Shown: positions 25,907-34,679 of the stretch, piece by piece
Layout of the letters: each line of letters begins with the position of its first letter
Position numbering within the stretch: the stretch's first letter is position 1
Assembly: GCA_012837885.1 (NCBI GenBank)
Contig: DUQI01000019.1
Span: 1 to 42,076 of the forward strand
DNA: 42,076 bases
Direction of reading: 5' to 3'
From: Fastidiosipila sp.
GTDB lineage: Bacteria > Bacillota > Clostridia > Saccharofermentanales > DTU023
Notes under the pieces: model-generated
What the model saw: the letters and a program-made list of their open reading frames with translations, nothing else
Told to the model about the DNA's origin: nothing
The model's database searches: none
Program-made: the position numbers and the translations under genes

Positions 25907-27253
25907 GTGGCAGAATTTCAATTAGGTTTCGGATACGATCAGGATGTGATTGCAACGATTCGTGTCGTCGGTGTCGGCGGGGCAGGTTGTAATGCGGTCG
26001 ATCGCATGATCGAAGGCGGGGTCCAGGGGATCGAGTTTATCGCGGTCAACACGGATCACCAGTCATTAGCCAGAAGTAAAGCCAACGAGACGATTCAAAT
26101 CGGTTTAAAGATTACGCGCGGGCTCGGAGCCGGTGCGCAACCCGATATCGGACAAAAAGCGGCGGAGGAAAATGCCGAAGAGATCTCAAAGATGATCGAA
26201 GGCACCGACATGCTGTTTATAACGGCCGGCATGGGCGGCGGTACGGGTACCGGCGCTGCACCGATCGTCGCGAGCATTGCCAGGAAGCTCGGTATCCTGA
26301 CGGTTGGCGTGGTGACCACGCCGTTCCGCTTCGAAGGATCGCGTCGCCGGCAGAATGCCGAGCGCGGTATCCGCGAACTGCAGCAGTTCGTCGATTCTTT
26401 GATCGTCGTGCCGAATGACAAGCTCCTTGAGATTGCCTCGGACGATACGTCGATCGACGAAGCGTTCGGTTTGGCCGATCGTGTCCTGCAGTACGGTGTA
26501 TCGAGTATCTCCGATCTGGTCGCCGTGCCTGGTCTGATCAACTTGGACCTGGCGGACGTGCGCCGGGTTATGACGGATGCCGGCCTGTGTCATATGGGCA
26601 TCGGCAGAGGCGCCGGCGAGAGCCGTGCCGCGACAGCCGTCAAGCAGGCGATGCACAGCCCACTTCTGGAGACGACGATCGACGGTGCGCATAGCATCAT
26701 CATCAACTTCACGGGCGGTCACGACATGAAGCTGAAGGAGATCAACGAGGCGGCCTCGCAGGTAAGAGAAGCCGTGTCGCCTGAAGCCGACATCATCTTC
26801 GGTGCCGTGATCGATGAGAACATGAAAGACGATGTGATCATCACGATCATCGCGAGTCGCTTTGATGGTGACGGAACGACGCTTTCAAAATCGATCAAGC
26901 CGCAGCAGCAAGTCTTCGGTCATCGTCAGCCGGAGCGCGAGCCGATGAGTAAGGATGATCTGGACTTCGTCATGCCGCAGCGTTACGAGAGCCCGCGTAC
27001 GGTGCCTGTACAGACACCGCGCCAGTCGAACATCGACGCTTTCTACCGCCAGGAAGACAGTGACAAAGAAGATATGGCCGACCTGATCCAGCGTGTCTCG
27101 CAGAGCACGCAGCGGACGCGTAATGAAGAGGCGGAAGTGCTGGAAGAAGCACCGCGCCGTGAAACGCGTGGTCGCGGACAGGGACAGTCAGGCAAGAGTG
27201 GCCGCGTGCTACCCTGGTTCTTGCAAGATAACGACGACGATCTGAGTGAATAA
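25907..27253 (+). CDS. ftsZ: Cell division GTPase FtsZ
   Basis: Tubulin homologue that forms the Z-ring. The 448 residues include 'VVGVGGAGCNAVDRMI' (about 20-35), the tubulin signature 'GGGTGTGAAP' (110-119), 'VTTPFRFEGSRR' and 'NVDF'-region equivalents, then a long variable linker and the C-terminal peptide 'VLPWFLQD', which binds partners such as FtsA, SepF or ZapA. GTG 25907 is the start because AAAGGAG (25891-25897) precedes it by nine bases. The frame is open back to a TTG at 25844, but that codon overlaps the promoter's -10 box. No ftsA precedes it. Confidence 0.96.
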   Translation: MAEFQLGFGYDQDVIATIRVVGVGGAGCNAVDRMIEGGVQGIEFIAVNTDHQSLARSKANETIQIGLKITRGLGAGAQPDIGQKAAEENAEEISKMIEGTDMLFITAGMGGGTGTGAAPIVASIARKLGILTVGVVTTPFRFEGSRRRQNAERGIRELQQFVDSLIVVPNDKLLEIASDDTSIDEAFGLADRVLQYGVSSISDLVAVPGLINLDLADVRRVMTDAGLCHMGIGRGAGESRAATAVKQAMHSPLLETTIDGAHSIIINFTGGHDMKLKEINEAASQVREAVSPEADIIFGAVIDENMKDDVIITIIASRFDGDGTTLSKSIKPQQQVFGHRQPEREPMSKDDLDFVMPQRYESPRTVPVQTPRQSNIDAFYRQEDSDKEDMADLIQRVSQSTQRTRNEEAEVLEEAPRRETRGRGQGQSGKSGRVLPWFLQDNDDDLSE

Positions 27254-27286
27254 CGAACGTTCGTCGTTCGCAATATGAATGCAAAG

Positions 27287-27319
27287 CGGCCGGCCGGGAT
27301 TATCCTGCCGGTCGTTTTT
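27287..27319 (+). terminator. Rho-independent terminator between ftsZ and nrdR
   Basis: CGGCCGGC (27287-27294) pairs with GCCGGTCG (27307-27314, one wobble); the inner GGAT/ATCC extends the stem. It ends in TTTTT (27315-27319). The Shine-Dalgarno of nrdR begins right after the T run, so the hairpin lies within 20 bases of the nrdR start and might act as an attenuator instead of a plain operon end. Confidence 0.8.
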
Positions 27320-27338
27320 AAAAAGGGAGGATGGACCG

Positions 27339-27800
27339 TTGAAATGTCCGTATTGTGATCTCGACAATGATCGGGTGGTCGATTCACGGCCGTCCGATGA
27401 CGGTGTCATGGTGCGCCGGCGCAGGGAGTGCCTTTCTTGTCAGCGCCGCTGGTCAACCTTGGAAAGAGTCGAGACGACGCCCTTGATCGTGATCAAGAAA
27501 GATCTGAGCCGTCAGCCGTTCGACCGTAGCAAGTTGATCGCCGGTATTATGAAAAGTTGTGAGAAGCGCCCCGTCTCGCTCGAAGCGATCGAGTCGATCG
27601 TCGATGCGATCGAACGATCGGAAGCCCATCAGATGCGACGTGAGATTTCGACGGCGGAGATCGGTGAGGCGGTGCTGCATCATCTACGTGCGATCGACGA
27701 GGTCGCCTATATTCGGTTTATGTCCGTCTACCGTGAGTTCGACGACGTAGCGTCCTTCCTGGACGAACTGGAGCGACTCAAGCGACATGAAGGGAAGTAA
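27339..27800 (+). CDS. nrdR: Transcriptional repressor NrdR
   Basis: Nucleotide-sensing repressor of ribonucleotide reductase genes. The 153 residues start with the zinc ribbon (C3-P-Y-C6 and C31-L-S-C34) and continue with the ATP-cone domain ('LIVIKKDLSRQPFDRSKLIAGIMKSCEKRPVS' region). The start is TTG 27339 after AAAAAGGGAGG (27320-27330); the open frame reaches back to 27279, but that would cross the terminator and displace the N-terminal 'MKCPYC' that is invariant in the family. Ribonucleotide reductase genes are not in the window. Confidence 0.93.
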   Translation: MKCPYCDLDNDRVVDSRPSDDGVMVRRRRECLSCQRRWSTLERVETTPLIVIKKDLSRQPFDRSKLIAGIMKSCEKRPVSLEAIESIVDAIERSEAHQMRREISTAEIGEAVLHHLRAIDEVAYIRFMSVYREFDDVASFLDELERLKRHEGK

Positions 27801-27803
27801 GAC

Positions 27804-28520
27804 GTGAAAAAAGTTCTGATCATCGATGATGACATGAATATCCAGGAACTGCTCCGGCTCTATTTCGAAAAGGACGGTTTCGACACGGCGACGGTCGGGC
27901 GCGGCGATCTGGCTGAAGTGGAGATCGTGAACCAGAAACCGGATGTCGTCATTTTGGATCTCATGCTTCCCGGCAAGAGCGGGTTCGATATTCTGCGCGA
28001 TCTGAGAAAAAAGAGCGACGTGCCGGTCATCATGTTGACGGCGCGCGGTGAAACACTCGATAAGGTCGTCGGTCTCGAACTCGGCGCCGATGATTACGTG
28101 GAAAAACCGTTCGAACCGAAGGAGCTGTTGGCCAGAGTCAAGGCCGTCTTACGCCGAATCGATGCGATCACCAAAAAAAGTGAAAGAGACGAGAGCCGCG
28201 GAGAACTCGTCAAGGCCGACGATCTCATTGTCGACCGCTCGCGCTACTCTGTCTTTCTCGCCGGCAAGGCGATCGACATGCCGCCCAAAGAATTGGAACT
28301 GTTGCACTTTATGGTGTCGCACCCGAATCGAGTGTTCACCCGTGAACAGATTCTCGACAATATCTGGGGACGTGATTTCTTCGGCGACACTAGAACGGTC
28401 GACGTGCATGTCAAAAGGATTAGAGAAAAACTCGACCTGATCGATCACCCAAACTGGCAGTTGAAGACGGTGTGGGGAGTCGGCTATAAATTTGAAACGA
28501 GCGAAGGACAGACGGCGTGA
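27804..28520 (+). CDS. OmpR/PhoB-type response regulator
   Basis: A 238-residue two-component regulator. The receiver domain has the acidic pair D8-D9, phospho-acceptor D52 ('VVILDLMLPGKSG'), T79 ('MLTA') and K101 ('VEKPFEP'). The C-terminal winged helix (about 140-235) shows 'LELLHFMVSHPNRVFTREQILDNIWG' and 'RTVDVHVKRIREKL'. GTG 27804 follows the nrdR stop by three bases, with GAAGGGAAG upstream. It overlaps the kinase gene (GTGA), so the pair is coupled. Its targets are unknown; the adjacent cell-envelope gene suggests an envelope signal. Confidence 0.93.
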   Translation: MKKVLIIDDDMNIQELLRLYFEKDGFDTATVGRGDLAEVEIVNQKPDVVILDLMLPGKSGFDILRDLRKKSDVPVIMLTARGETLDKVVGLELGADDYVEKPFEPKELLARVKAVLRRIDAITKKSERDESRGELVKADDLIVDRSRYSVFLAGKAIDMPPKELELLHFMVSHPNRVFTREQILDNIWGRDFFGDTRTVDVHVKRIREKLDLIDHPNWQLKTVWGVGYKFETSEGQTA

Positions 28521-30043
28521 AGCGATTCCGACCGCAATTTATGCGTTCGATCTACGGCCGCACGATTATCAAGATGGCCATGTTTATCCTGGCCATTTTT
28601 TTGATTCTCGGTACCGTCTATTTCGCCCTTTCGAACGCGGCGAATCGCAATCAGCAGTTGGAACAGCTGCAACGCAGTTCGGCTGAAGTCGCAAGAAAAG
28701 TCTCGCAGGGATTGAGTCGCGATCGACTCGAGATCGAAGACTTTCACGTCACCGGTTATGTGACATTCACGGCGCGCTCGACGAACGCTCTGGTCTGGGT
28801 GATCAATCCGCGCGGCGAAATTATTTACGACACAGGCATACCTCAGTCGACGCTGGAGCGCCTGGCGGTCGCCGAAGATGGGGAGAGACGTCTGCTCGCC
28901 AACCTCTATTTAAACGACAGCCAGACCGGTTTTGCGCGAGCCGCGTCGCGAACGCCTTTTCGCGATCTTTTGCCGAGTGATCAGGGGTGGCTGATCGCCG
29001 GTACGCCGCTGGCTTCGACGACAGGCGCTTATGCCGGTGAGGTCCTCTTGATCCAGTCGACGACCCCGCCGACCTGGGGAGCCTTCTTACAGTCGAATTC
29101 GGTGCCGCTCTCTTTCCTGATCGCGTTCTTTCTCTCTTTGATCATCATCATCTGGCTGTCGAATCAGATCACGAAGCCGATATCGGATCTGACCCGTACA
29201 GCCGAGCAGGTCTATATGGGAGATCTGACGGCCAGAGCCGGCGTCGATGCGAACGGGATCGCGCCGGTCCTTAGGGACGAGCCGTCACCGGAAAACGACG
29301 ACATGATGCTCTTGATCCGTACGTTTAATACGCTCGTGGAGAAATTCGAACTGCGTGAAAAAGAACGGCGCGAATTCATGAATTCAATCTCGCACGATCT
29401 CAGAACGCCGGTGACCTCGATCAAGGGATTTGTTAGCGGGATGCTCGACGGCACGATTCCGGACGATCGCTTCGCCCATTATCTCGGAGTCGTAAAAAAT
29501 GAGACGGATCGCGTCCAGCAGTTGATCAATACGTTGTTCAGCGTCGTGCTGAGTGAAGACAAGAGCCGCCTGCGTTTCGAAAAGGTCGACTTCAATGCGC
29601 TCTTGAAACAGACCCTGGTCAGCTTGGAACCGCAGCTTCAAGGCAAGGATTTGACGGTCAACTCACTGCTTCATGGTGATCAGGAGGGGCACTGCTTCGT
29701 CACGGCCGATGAAGCGGCGGTCGTGCGTATCGTCACCAATCTGATGATCAACGCGATCCGTTTTACGCCGCAGGGCGGTAAAATTCAGATTGAAAGCAGA
29801 AAGCAGATCGGCGGCAGCGTGTTGACGATTGTCATCTCTGATTCCGGTCCCGGTATAGCCGCAGAGGATCAGCGCCATATATTCGAGCAGTTTTATAAGG
29901 CCGACAAGAGCCGCCAGTCCGAAGGATCCGGTCTCGGCCTCTATATCGCGCGAAACCTGCTTCTCGCACACGGTCAGCCGATCGAGGTCGGCAGGTCGAC
30001 ACTCGGCGGTGCGAAATTTACGTTTAGTCTGGAGCTGGCATGA
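28517..30043 (+). CDS. Sensor histidine kinase
   Basis: Membrane sensor of 508 residues, partner of the preceding regulator. Membrane segments lie at about 19-39 and 198-214, bracketing an external sensor domain of about 160 residues. A HAMP domain follows (about 215-275, 'LSNQITKPISDLTRTAEQV'). H293 in 'SISHDLRTPVTS' is the phosphorylated histidine. The ATPase domain has the N box ('NLMINAIRF', about 408-416), 'DSGPG' (442-446) and 'GSGLGLYIA'. GTG 28517 overlaps the regulator stop. It overlaps the HtrA-like gene by four bases, so the three proteins are probably made together. Confidence 0.93.
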   Translation: MKRFRPQFMRSIYGRTIIKMAMFILAIFLILGTVYFALSNAANRNQQLEQLQRSSAEVARKVSQGLSRDRLEIEDFHVTGYVTFTARSTNALVWVINPRGEIIYDTGIPQSTLERLAVAEDGERRLLANLYLNDSQTGFARAASRTPFRDLLPSDQGWLIAGTPLASTTGAYAGEVLLIQSTTPPTWGAFLQSNSVPLSFLIAFFLSLIIIIWLSNQITKPISDLTRTAEQVYMGDLTARAGVDANGIAPVLRDEPSPENDDMMLLIRTFNTLVEKFELREKERREFMNSISHDLRTPVTSIKGFVSGMLDGTIPDDRFAHYLGVVKNETDRVQQLINTLFSVVLSEDKSRLRFEKVDFNALLKQTLVSLEPQLQGKDLTVNSLLHGDQEGHCFVTADEAAVVRIVTNLMINAIRFTPQGGKIQIESRKQIGGSVLTIVISDSGPGIAAEDQRHIFEQFYKADKSRQSEGSGLGLYIARNLLLAHGQPIEVGRSTLGGAKFTFSLELA

Positions 30044-31428
30044 ATAAGAACGAAAGAAACAATCCTTCGGGATATAGAAGACGTACGCCGGCCTGGTTCT
30101 GGCCTGCCTTGATCTCCGGTCTACTTGCGATCGTCTTGTTCTTTTTAGTCATGGTGCTCGTTCCGGGACTTTCCGATTCTTTTATCAGCGGGTCGATACC
30201 CGGCAAAGATGTCGCTTCGAATCAGGGGACGGAGCCGATCGTTACTCGTATGCAGACGACGCCAACGCTGACCGAACCGACCGAATCTCCGACCACGACG
30301 ACGGCAGCGGAGCCGATGCCGACACCGGAAGCGAGCGAGTCCGAGTTGGAGGCCGTGCCGACGCCTGAGCCCACATCGTCCCCGACGCCTGAACCGACAC
30401 CGGAACCGACGCCGGAACCGACCGAGCCGTTTCAACTGATCGGCAGTCCGGCCACCGGTTATATCAAGAAAGCGGTGGAGCGGGCAAAGCCGGCGATTGT
30501 GACGATCTACGTCAGCATGCCGGAGCGAGGCGACACGCCGGAACGGGCAGCGCTCTTTTCGGGCGTGGTGATCGATGATAAGGGGCGCATCGTCACACCG
30601 ATCTCGAATCTCTCGTTCGCCCTGACCTATAACGGGGTGTTCCACGAGTCGGCCGTCGCACTCGCTTATCTGCCTGACGAGAGTGAACCGTTCGCTCTGG
30701 AGATGATCGAGTACGACCGCAACACGGATGTCGCTTTACTCCAGTTGGTTGAGCCGCCGGATTCTTTGACGCCGATCTCGTTCGCTACGGAACCTGTGCT
30801 GCATCTCGGCGATTTTTTGGTCGCGCTCGGCGGGTCGGAAATCGGCATGACCGATTTGACCTTGAGCGTCGGTTACCTGACCGGGAATATGCGGCGCACG
30901 TATTTTGAGGACGGCTTGGAGATGGGCATGATTCAGACGTCGGCGTTCGTCACGCCGATTATGTCGGGAGCCGCGCTACTCGATACCGACGGACATCTGA
31001 TCGGCCTGATCAACAGTAATGTCGCCAAAGACTATTCCGATATTATGGGGTACGCGTTACCGGTCGACGTTTTGCTCGATGTCGTCAAACGGCTCGAAAA
31101 CAAGGAGCCGCCGTCGCTTGTGCGTCGCGTCCGCCTCGGTGTTCGTGTCATGGATAGCGATGAATACGGAAAAATCGCCGCGTCGCGCAATTATCCTGAC
31201 GGCCTTTTAATCGCGGAAATCTTGCCGGACGGACCTGCCGCTTCGTCCGATATGCAGACGAACGATGTGATCATCTCGATCGACGGTGAATCGGTCGACA
31301 GTCTGGAGCGGTTGAACGCGCTTCTTAGTAAACGCCAAGTCGGGGAACGTGCTATGATCACGCTGTATCGAACGGAAACACGCCGTTACTTTACGACGAC
31401 TGTTTATTTGAGGGAACTGAGGGATTGA
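30040..31428 (+). CDS. HtrA/DegP-like membrane protein with degenerate protease site and PDZ domain
   Basis: A 462-residue protein built like HtrA: a short cytoplasmic head, a membrane anchor (about 20-42), a Pro/Thr/Glu-rich linker (about 72-130, repeated PEPTPEPT), a trypsin-like domain (about 140-350) and a PDZ domain (about 362-455). The catalytic triad is not intact. The position of the histidine in VTNNHVV is S189 in 'IVTPISNL', the aspartate is kept (D230 in 'DRNTDVALLQL'), and the GNSGGPL loop reads 'IMSGAALL' with S309 kept. It is therefore probably a non-proteolytic sensor or scaffold. It is translationally coupled to the two-component system (ATGA overlap), so it may modulate that kinase. 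The loss of activity is inferred from alignment by eye. Confidence 0.85.
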   Translation: MNKNERNNPSGYRRRTPAWFWPALISGLLAIVLFFLVMVLVPGLSDSFISGSIPGKDVASNQGTEPIVTRMQTTPTLTEPTESPTTTTAAEPMPTPEASESELEAVPTPEPTSSPTPEPTPEPTPEPTEPFQLIGSPATGYIKKAVERAKPAIVTIYVSMPERGDTPERAALFSGVVIDDKGRIVTPISNLSFALTYNGVFHESAVALAYLPDESEPFALEMIEYDRNTDVALLQLVEPPDSLTPISFATEPVLHLGDFLVALGGSEIGMTDLTLSVGYLTGNMRRTYFEDGLEMGMIQTSAFVTPIMSGAALLDTDGHLIGLINSNVAKDYSDIMGYALPVDVLLDVVKRLENKEPPSLVRRVRLGVRVMDSDEYGKIAASRNYPDGLLIAEILPDGPAASSDMQTNDVIISIDGESVDSLERLNALLSKRQVGERAMITLYRTETRRYFTTTVYLRELRD

Positions 31429-32063
31429 ACAAGAAAGCACGCGCCAGAGAAATTGTCGAACGACTGCAACGCGCCTATCCGGATGCACGTTGCACGCTCG
31501 ATTTTTCCAATCATTTTGAGTTGATGGTCGGTGGCATACTGGCCACCCAAAGCACAGACAAAAGAGTCAACCTGACCTTGCCTGATCTGCTTCGCACATA
31601 CCCGACGCCGGAGGCGATGGCCAAAGCGGAACCGGCCGATGTCGAACCGCTCGTCCAGAGTGTCGGACTATATAAGAACAAGGCCAAAGCTCTGGTCGGT
31701 GCCTCGCGTCTGATTGAAGAAAAGCATCAAGGCAAGGTACCGTCGGAGATGAAGGATCTTTTGGAGCTTCCTGGCATCGGGCGAAAGATCGCCAACCTGA
31801 TTCGAGGCGACGGCTTCGGTATACCAGGTGTGGTCGTCGACACGCATTGCGGTCGCATCGCGCGCCGACTCGGCTTGACGAAAAAAAACGATCCAACAGG
31901 CGTCGAGCGTGATCTGGAAAAAGTGTTGCCGAAGGAGCATTATGTGAAATTCGGTCACCTGATGGTGGCTCACGGTCGTGAGATCTGTGTGGCGAGAAAG
32001 CCGCGTTGTAGCAGTTGTGTGTTGGCGGACATCTGCCCGAAGGTAGGTGTCGACGGTGCCTGA
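31425..32063 (+). CDS. nth: Endonuclease III
   Basis: DNA glycosylase/AP lyase that removes oxidised pyrimidines. The 212 residues have the helix-hairpin-helix 'LPGIGRKIANLI' with catalytic K121, followed by D139 in 'VVVDTHCGR'. The [4Fe-4S] loop is C188-x6-C195-x2-C198-x5-C204. 'ILATQSTDKRVNL' matches the family's LSAQTTDxxVN. The start is TTG 31425, overlapping the stop of the previous gene (TTGA). Confidence 0.95.
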   Translation: MNKKARAREIVERLQRAYPDARCTLDFSNHFELMVGGILATQSTDKRVNLTLPDLLRTYPTPEAMAKAEPADVEPLVQSVGLYKNKAKALVGASRLIEEKHQGKVPSEMKDLLELPGIGRKIANLIRGDGFGIPGVVVDTHCGRIARRLGLTKKNDPTGVERDLEKVLPKEHYVKFGHLMVAHGREICVARKPRCSSCVLADICPKVGVDGA

Positions 32064-34116
32064 CGTGAGCGGGCTCAGGTCACTGAAAGGCATCTCTGAA
32101 AGACGGGCAGCGCTTCTACAAAAACTCGGTGTCGAATCGCTCACCGATCTTTATTTCTTTTATCCGCGACTATACGAAGACTGGTCGAAAATCAGTGAAC
32201 CGGAGGAACTTTCAGATGGTGAACCGGGCGTTTTCAAGGCGACCGTGGCACGCGACGCGACGGTCAACCGCTACGGCCGAAAAAGCACCATCCGGGCGCA
32301 GCTGAAAGCCGGATCGTTGACGATTCGTGCCGTCTGGTTCAATCAGCCGTGGCTGTCCGAGACGCTGAAAGCCGGCACGACGTTTTTATTTCGCGGTCAG
32401 ATCGAAAAGAAGGGGACGCAGCTCCAGATTATGAGTCCGCAATTTGTAAAAGAGGGGCAGGACTTGCCGCCGCTTTTGCCGATCTACCGCATGACGGCCG
32501 GACTGACCCAAAAAATCGTGCGTGATGCGATCAGCCAGGCGCTCAATCTGGGGCACCTCATACCGCAGGAGTTTTTACCAAAGTCGCTACGCCTGAAGCA
32601 CCGTATGGCCGAACGCCGCTTCGCCTTTCAATCGATTCACTTTCCAGCCGATAAACACGCCCTTTCTTTATCGCTGAACCGTTTTAAGTATGAAGAACTC
32701 TTTCTGGCCAAACTGGCTTTGTCGGTGATGGCCAAAAGGCGCGAGTTGGATGCGCTGGCACCGACACTGAAAAACACCGATGAAGCAAGAGAGGCACTCG
32801 CGGCCTGGCTTTCAACCTTGCCTTATACGTTGACGTCAACCCAGAAACGCTCGCTCGATGAAATCGTTGGCGGGATCTCGAAACCAACACCGATGCACCG
32901 GCTGCTTCAAGGCGATGTCGGTTCCGGCAAGACGGTCGTCGCAGCAGGCGGCATCTTGTTTGCGGCCAAAGCATCCGGTCAATCGGCGTTTCTCGCGCCG
33001 ACCGCCGTTTTGGCGCGTCAGCATTATGAGACGTTGCAGCGTCTTTTTGATGGCACCGGGCTCACGCTGGCTTTGTTGACCGGACAGATGCCGGCCGCCA
33101 AGCGTCGAGCCGTTTTAGAGGGCTTATCGGATGGATCGATCGATGTCGCCGTCGGGACCCATGCGCTCCTAGAGCCGGACGTGCAGTTTAAAAATCTGGC
33201 GTTTGCGATCACCGACGAACAGCATCGTTTCGGCGTGTTACAGCGGCAGCGTCTGTTGAAAGAAGACGAGAAGCGCAGGCCACACCTGCTCGTTATGTCG
33301 GCGACCCCGATCCCGCGCACTCTGGCTTTGATTGTCTACGGCGATCTCGACGTCTCGGTGATCGAAGGCGTGCCGCCCGGCAGGCCGGAGATCAAGACAT
33401 ATACGGCGCGCTCGGCAGATCGTCAAAGGGTCGAAGGCATTATCGAGAAGACGGCGGCCAGGGGGGAACAGATATATGTTGTCTGTCCCTTGATAGAGCA
33501 ATCGGCGGCGATCGATCTGCAGGCGGTGACCGACGTCTACATGCATCTGAAGACGCGCTTTCCCAATCTAGAAGTCGGTCTTTTACACGGCTCCTTGAAA
33601 GCGAAAGAAAAAGATCAGGTGATGGAACGATTTATAAGCGGCAAAACGGCCATCCTGGTCAGCACGACTGTGATCGAAGTCGGCATCGATCACCCGAATG
33701 CGACCTTGATGGTGATCGAAAACGCGGAGCGTTTCGGGCTCGCCCAGTTGCATCAGCTACGGGGCCGGGTGGGGCGCGGTCATTTGCCAGGTCTCTGCAT
33801 TCTGATGAGTGACACGAATGTGCAGGCGTCGCGCAAGCGACTCGTCACGCTTTGCAAAAACCGTGATGGATTTCGTCTCGCTGAAGCCGATCTCGAACAA
33901 CGCGGACCGGGCGACTTTTTCGGGACGAGGCAGCACGGTTTGCCCGAGTTTCGTCTCGTTAATCTTTACGAGGAAAAGCACCTGATCGATGAAGTCGCCG
34001 AAGATGTCGAAGCGATACTGGCGGCCGATCCGCTGCTTAGTGGTCCGGAACATCGCCTTTTGTTACCGGCGATCGGTGAACGCTTCGGCGAACAGTTCAT
34101 GAATCTGGTGCTCTAG
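32056..34116 (+). CDS. recG: ATP-dependent DNA helicase RecG
   Basis: Branch-migration helicase that remodels stalled forks and Holliday junctions. About 686 residues: an N-terminal wedge/OB domain ('LKGISERRAALLQKLGV'), then helicase domains with Walker A 'GDVGSGKT' (286-293), 'ITDEQHRFGV' (DEQH box), 'VMSATPIPRTLAL' and C-terminal 'VSTTVIEVGIDHPNA', 'QLRGRVGRG' and 'RGPGDFFGTRQHG'. Several GTG codons compete for the start. GTG 32056 is preferred because AGGTAGG (32041-32047) sits eight bases before it; 32047 and 32065 are alternatives. It overlaps the nth end. Confidence 0.94.
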   Translation: MPDVSGLRSLKGISERRAALLQKLGVESLTDLYFFYPRLYEDWSKISEPEELSDGEPGVFKATVARDATVNRYGRKSTIRAQLKAGSLTIRAVWFNQPWLSETLKAGTTFLFRGQIEKKGTQLQIMSPQFVKEGQDLPPLLPIYRMTAGLTQKIVRDAISQALNLGHLIPQEFLPKSLRLKHRMAERRFAFQSIHFPADKHALSLSLNRFKYEELFLAKLALSVMAKRRELDALAPTLKNTDEAREALAAWLSTLPYTLTSTQKRSLDEIVGGISKPTPMHRLLQGDVGSGKTVVAAGGILFAAKASGQSAFLAPTAVLARQHYETLQRLFDGTGLTLALLTGQMPAAKRRAVLEGLSDGSIDVAVGTHALLEPDVQFKNLAFAITDEQHRFGVLQRQRLLKEDEKRRPHLLVMSATPIPRTLALIVYGDLDVSVIEGVPPGRPEIKTYTARSADRQRVEGIIEKTAARGEQIYVVCPLIEQSAAIDLQAVTDVYMHLKTRFPNLEVGLLHGSLKAKEKDQVMERFISGKTAILVSTTVIEVGIDHPNATLMVIENAERFGLAQLHQLRGRVGRGHLPGLCILMSDTNVQASRKRLVTLCKNRDGFRLAEADLEQRGPGDFFGTRQHGLPEFRLVNLYEEKHLIDEVAEDVEAILAADPLLSGPEHRLLLPAIGERFGEQFMNLVL

Positions 34117-34117
34117 T

Positions 34118-34672
34118 ATGCCGAGAATTATCGCCGGTGAGAAAAAGGGACTGCCGTTACTCGCGCCGAAAGGGGAGATGACGCGTCCGACGGGGGATCG
34201 CACCAAGGAAGCACTGTTTTCCATTTTGCAACCGGATCTGAAGGATGCGCGTTTTCTCGATCTTTTTGCCGGTAGTGGGCAGATCGGACTGGAAGCCCTC
34301 TCGAGAGGAGCGTCGCATGTCGTATTCAGCGAGCTTTCCGGAAAAGTGCGCGCGATGTTGACAAGAAATATCAAAAGCACCGGTTATGAAGAGAATGCAC
34401 GCGTGTTGGGCGGCTCGGCCGATCGGACCTGCCGTCTGCTTATCGCCGAAGGAGAAACCTTCGATCTGATCTACGCCGATCCGCCGTGGCCGGATGTCAA
34501 AGCCCAGATCGATAAGATAGAAAAGCACATCCATGAACTTTTGGATAAAGGCGGTAGCTTCATCCTCGAAGCCCCGAAAACCCTTGATACTGCGCCCTTT
34601 GTAACAGGATTGGAACATTCTAGACGTTGCAGGTACGGTAGCGCAATGCTATTCTTCTACACAAAACAGTAG
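34118..34672 (+). CDS. rsmD: 16S rRNA (guanine966-N2)-methyltransferase
   Basis: Methylates G966 of 16S rRNA. The 184 residues show 'RIIAGEKKGLPL' at the N-terminus, 'RPTGDRTKEALFSIL', SAM-binding 'FLDLFAGSGQIGLEALSRGA' and the catalytic 'YADPPWP' (DPPY-type motif with tryptophan). It starts one base after the recG stop. coaD follows, a conserved rsmD-coaD pairing in Bacillota. Confidence 0.93.
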   Translation: MPRIIAGEKKGLPLLAPKGEMTRPTGDRTKEALFSILQPDLKDARFLDLFAGSGQIGLEALSRGASHVVFSELSGKVRAMLTRNIKSTGYEENARVLGGSADRTCRLLIAEGETFDLIYADPPWPDVKAQIDKIEKHIHELLDKGGSFILEAPKTLDTAPFVTGLEHSRRCRYGSAMLFFYTKQ

Positions 34673-34679
34673 GTTAACC

